The notes under the pieces: generated by a model
The model's input: only the letters and a program-made list of their open reading frames with translations
Told to the model about the DNA's origin: nothing
Database searches by the model: none
Source: Moritella sp. PE36
GTDB taxonomy: Bacteria > Pseudomonadota > Gammaproteobacteria > Enterobacterales > Moritellaceae
Direction of reading: 5' to 3'
Assembly: GCF_000170855.1 (NCBI RefSeq)
Contig: NZ_ABCQ01000016.1
Coordinates: 1-64,000, forward strand
DNA length: 64,000 nt
Made by a program: the position numbers and the translations under genes
In this document: piece after piece, positions 61,105 to 64,000 of the stretch
Layout of the letters: every line of letters begins with the position of its first letter
Numbering within the stretch: the first letter of the stretch is position 1

Positions 61105-64000
61105 TGAGTTCCGCCCACGAAAATAACAAGTCGATTATGGACATCTTTGTCACGAGACCAATGTTGGCCATTGTTTTGTCGTTGTTGATAATAATTGCGG
61201 GTATTTATTCATCGCGTAGTATTTCAGTGCAGCAATTTCCAAAAATTGAAAGTACTTCCTTAGTGATTAACACGGTTTACACCGGCGCATCAGCGGAGGT
61301 GGTTAAAGGGTATATTACCGAACCTATCGAGCGTGTTGCCTCTACGGTACCGGGCGTTGATTATGTTGATTCGGCGACGATAGCTGGCAGTAGTAAGGTG
61401 ACGGCTTGGCTAGATCTTAACTATGATTCGACCGCTGCATTAGCAGAACTCACGGCGCAACTTAGCCAAATAAAATTTGAGCTTCCGCAAGGGGCGCAAG
61501 ATCCCGCGATATCGGTGGTGCGTGCCGATAGAGTAAACGCGTTGTTTTATCTAAATATTGAATCTGGTGATTTGCCACGTAGTAAGATCACGGATTATTT
61601 CAGTCGTAATGTTATTCCGGCGTTGAGTGATATTCGCGGCGTACAAAAAGTCACCTTCGAGGGGGGACGCGACCCTGCAATGCGCATTTGGATTGATTCC
61701 GACAAGCTTGCCGTGTTTAATATTAGTGCCAGTCAAGTGGTCACCGCCCTGCGAGAAAATAACACCATTGCCACGCTTGGTTACAGTAAGAATAATAGAC
61801 AACGTGTTGACTTAATGGCCAACACATTATTAAGCACTGTGGCAGAATTTGAACAATTGGTGATTGTTAGCATCGATGGTACGCAAATCCGGTTAGGGGA
61901 TGTCGCGACTATCGAAAAAGGAGAAGTGGAAGGGTTTGCCGATGCCCGCCTCGATCACGATCAAACGACCTTTATCGGCGTGTGGCCGCTACCTGGCGCG
62001 AATGAGATAAATATCGGCGACGCGCTTTATAAAAAAATTGACGAATTAAATCAACATCTTCCGGATCAAGTTCGTATCACCGTCGGTTATGACGGTACGC
62101 TATATATGCGAGATGCCATTAAGGAAATATTTACCACACTACTGGAAACGGTGTTTTTGGTGGGTATTGTGGTGATCTTAATGATGGGCTCATTAAGAAG
62201 TGCCATGGTGCCACTGATCACCATTCCTATTTCGATTTTAGGCGCAATTGGTGTGATGTCACTAATGGGCTTTTCGCTTAATTTATTGACCATTTTAGCC
62301 ATTGTTTTATCGATTGGTTTAGTGGTGGATGATGCCATTGTCGTGGTGGAAAATGTGGCGCGGCACATGCGTGAGGGGAAAGGGCGCGTTGAGGCCGCAC
62401 TCATTAGTTCGCGTCAGTTGCTAGTACCAGTGATTGCTATGACCCTCACCTTAGCGGCGGTATATGTACCGATTGGTTTTTTATCTGGGCTAACAGGTTT
62501 CTTATTTAAAGAATTTGCCTTTACCCTGGCTATTGCCGTGCTGATTTCAGGGCTAGTCGCTGTGACACTTTCTCCCATTATGAGTGCATTTGTTTTGCCA
62601 CAAGGCGGGCGTGAAGGTAAATTTACACTAATGATTAATGGCTATTTTGAGCGCCTACAGCAACAGTATGTTGGCGCATTAGATGTCCTGTTTAGCTGGC
62701 GAGCACAAGTGATGTTTTGCGCCATTATCTTTAGTCTGCTAGCGGTGCCGTTTTATTTATTATCACAGCACGAATTGGCACCAGTAGAAGATCAGGGCGA
62801 AATCAATGTTGTGGTTACCGCGCCACCTGAAGCATCGTTGGATTATACAACAAATCAAATGTACCAAGTGGCCGATATTATGAACGGCGTCGACGGCGGC
62901 AAACTCACTTGGCAAATGGTGTTTAAAAATGCCGGCTTTGGTGGGGTCGTGCTTGATGGCTTAGACAAACGTGAGAGCACCGTGCATGAGATTGTACCGC
63001 AGCTGTTTGGTCAACTCGGTCAAGTTAGTGCATTAAGTTTATTTCCGATATTACCAGCGGCGCTGCCGACCGCTGGACAGTTTGATGTCGAAGTCGTGAT
63101 CCGTGCCAATGATAGTTACGAGAATATGTTGGGTTATGCACAACAAATTATCAATAAAGCGTATCAGTCGGGAAGCTTTATGTTTGTCGATACTGACTTG
63201 AAAATAGATTTAGCACAGAGTCAGTTAGTGATCGATAAGACGATTATTGCCGATCTGGGGTTAACTGTTGCTGGGATCAATCAGCAGCTTAGTGTTTTAT
63301 TATCCAATGATTTTGTCAATCAATATAACGATAACGGTAAAGCGTATCGGGTGATCCCTGTGGTGGATGCACAAAAAAGATTTAATCCAGAACTGATTTT
63401 GGATCTTAAAGTGACTACGCCCTCTGGCGATGCCGTCACAGTTTCGAGTTTTGCGCATGTTGAGCCAGTCGTAGGACCACGATTATTAGGTTCATTCAAC
63501 CAGCAAAAGTCGTTTAGAATATTCGCTGGCGTGTTACCGCATATCACTAAAGAGATGGCGTTATCGCAAGTAGAAGATATTGCAACTGAGCTGTTACCCG
63601 CTGGTTATTCGATTGACTATGCCGGTGAATCGCGAGAAATGCGCAAAGAAGGTAATACCTTGATATCGGTACTGATGGTGTCGTTCATTGTGGTTTATTT
63701 TATACTCGTCATTCAATTCAATAGTTTTAGAGATCCGTTGGTCGTATTGCTTGGTTGTGCGCCACTCGCATTGTCTGGTGCATTAATGTTAGCGTTTTTG
63801 GACTTCACTTCGGTTAATCTTTATGCCCAAATCGGCTTGATCACGCTGGTGGGATTAATCACTAAAAATGGTATTTTAATTGTCGAGTTTGCCAATCAAA
63901 TGCAGCTGCAAGGGATGGATAAACTGAGTGCCGTGAAAGCGGCCGCTAGCACGAGGTTACGTCCAATATTGATGACTACTGCTGCAACTGTGTTGGGACA
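61104..64000 (+). CDS. RND-family efflux pump, truncated by window edge
   Basis: 965 codons visible, open at the right edge; full RND pumps have about 1020-1050. The ATG overlaps the adaptor stop. N-terminal membrane helix (MLAIVLSLLIIIAGIYS) then periplasmic porter domain. Proton-relay residues are present: Asp409 and Asp410 in LVVDDAIVVVE (TM4) and Lys921 in GLITKNGILIVEFANQ (TM10). It resembles the AcrB/MexF/VexH multidrug group rather than the CusA metal group, since it lacks the methionine relay. Drug range unknown. Confidence 0.92.
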   Translation, partial: MSSAHENNKSIMDIFVTRPMLAIVLSLLIIIAGIYSSRSISVQQFPKIESTSLVINTVYTGASAEVVKGYITEPIERVASTVPGVDYVDSATIAGSSKVTAWLDLNYDSTAALAELTAQLSQIKFELPQGAQDPAISVVRADRVNALFYLNIESGDLPRSKITDYFSRNVIPALSDIRGVQKVTFEGGRDPAMRIWIDSDKLAVFNISASQVVTALRENNTIATLGYSKNNRQRVDLMANTLLSTVAEFEQLVIVSIDGTQIRLGDVATIEKGEVEGFADARLDHDQTTFIGVWPLPGANEINIGDALYKKIDELNQHLPDQVRITVGYDGTLYMRDAIKEIFTTLLETVFLVGIVVILMMGSLRSAMVPLITIPISILGAIGVMSLMGFSLNLLTILAIVLSIGLVVDDAIVVVENVARHMREGKGRVEAALISSRQLLVPVIAMTLTLAAVYVPIGFLSGLTGFLFKEFAFTLAIAVLISGLVAVTLSPIMSAFVLPQGGREGKFTLMINGYFERLQQQYVGALDVLFSWRAQVMFCAIIFSLLAVPFYLLSQHELAPVEDQGEINVVVTAPPEASLDYTTNQMYQVADIMNGVDGGKLTWQMVFKNAGFGGVVLDGLDKRESTVHEIVPQLFGQLGQVSALSLFPILPAALPTAGQFDVEVVIRANDSYENMLGYAQQIINKAYQSGSFMFVDTDLKIDLAQSQLVIDKTIIADLGLTVAGINQQLSVLLSNDFVNQYNDNGKAYRVIPVVDAQKRFNPELILDLKVTTPSGDAVTVSSFAHVEPVVGPRLLGSFNQQKSFRIFAGVLPHITKEMALSQVEDIATELLPAGYSIDYAGESREMRKEGNTLISVLMVSFIVVYFILVIQFNSFRDPLVVLLGCAPLALSGALMLAFLDFTSVNLYAQIGLITLVGLITKNGILIVEFANQMQLQGMDKLSAVKAAASTRLRPILMTTAATVLG

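Overview
The window looks like chromosome of a marine, facultatively anaerobic gammaproteobacterium of the Alteromonadales/Vibrionales type (Moritella, Psychromonas or Shewanella would fit). The reasons are moderate-to-low G+C, a TorSTR/TMAO reductase locus, cytochrome b561/c', and a Mu/P2/VHML-like contractile-tail prophage. The genus is an inference; no rRNA or tRNA gene is present to test it.

Layout. (1) 1-8761: the 3' part of a contractile-tail prophage, all on +: tape measure (open at the left edge), gp25/gpW-position protein, baseplate J, tail protein I, tail fibres, fibre chaperone, two unrecognised proteins, gpD-like hub, spike and a tiny last gene. (2) 8762-11527: an accessory patch (small unknown gene, MOSC protein, IclR regulator) bracketed by two decayed 82-bp direct copies of one gene end. 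(3) 11528-13617: cytochrome b561-MarR operon divergent from cytochrome c' plus a membrane protein, with a 40-bp palindrome between them. (4) 13819-21553: TMAO respiration: torR, torT, torS, tor boxes, and a TorA-type reductase with a fused C-terminal c-type haem domain. (5) 21937-29055: mixed accessory genes (HAD phosphatase, membrane proteins, DUF1275, CysQ-like phosphatase, two kinase-fold proteins, MipA-like porin) with two more gene-end duplications. (6) 29187-31063: PhzF-like protein and divergent LysR. (7) 31060-47237: a 16-kb minus-strand operon for respiratory complex I in the permuted order H-I-J-K-(MrpD-like)-(84 aa)-(L-like)-M-N-A-B-C-D-E-F-G. (8) 47377-49540: a merA-less mer-like metal cluster (MerR, GDCCVxC protein, MerT-like, MerP-like, outer-membrane protein) with a textbook 19-bp-spacer MerR promoter. 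(9) 49656-53022: pirin/YqjG/DoxX/LysR set resembling E. coli yhaK-yqjG-yqjF-yhaJ. (10) 53077-55965: a large secreted beta-helix protein with a Thr-Asp/Gly linker. (11) 56435-64000: UspA, Slt transglycosylase, and a TetR-RND efflux locus whose pump gene runs off the right edge.

How it fits together. The tor and nuo loci are both electron-transport modules: complex I feeds the quinone pool and the TorA fusion is a terminal reductase, but no torC-like quinol dehydrogenase or torD chaperone lies in this window. The most unusual system is the complex I operon. It encodes four antiporter-type subunits instead of three, plus a small unknown membrane protein. One of the four has a MrpD-like core joined to a NuoL-like C-terminal tail and has Asn where the TM7 lysine should be. 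A second recurring theme is accessory genes lying between direct repeats of neighbouring gene ends (three cases), which suggests duplication or capture by recombination rather than by a transposase; no transposase or integrase gene is visible.
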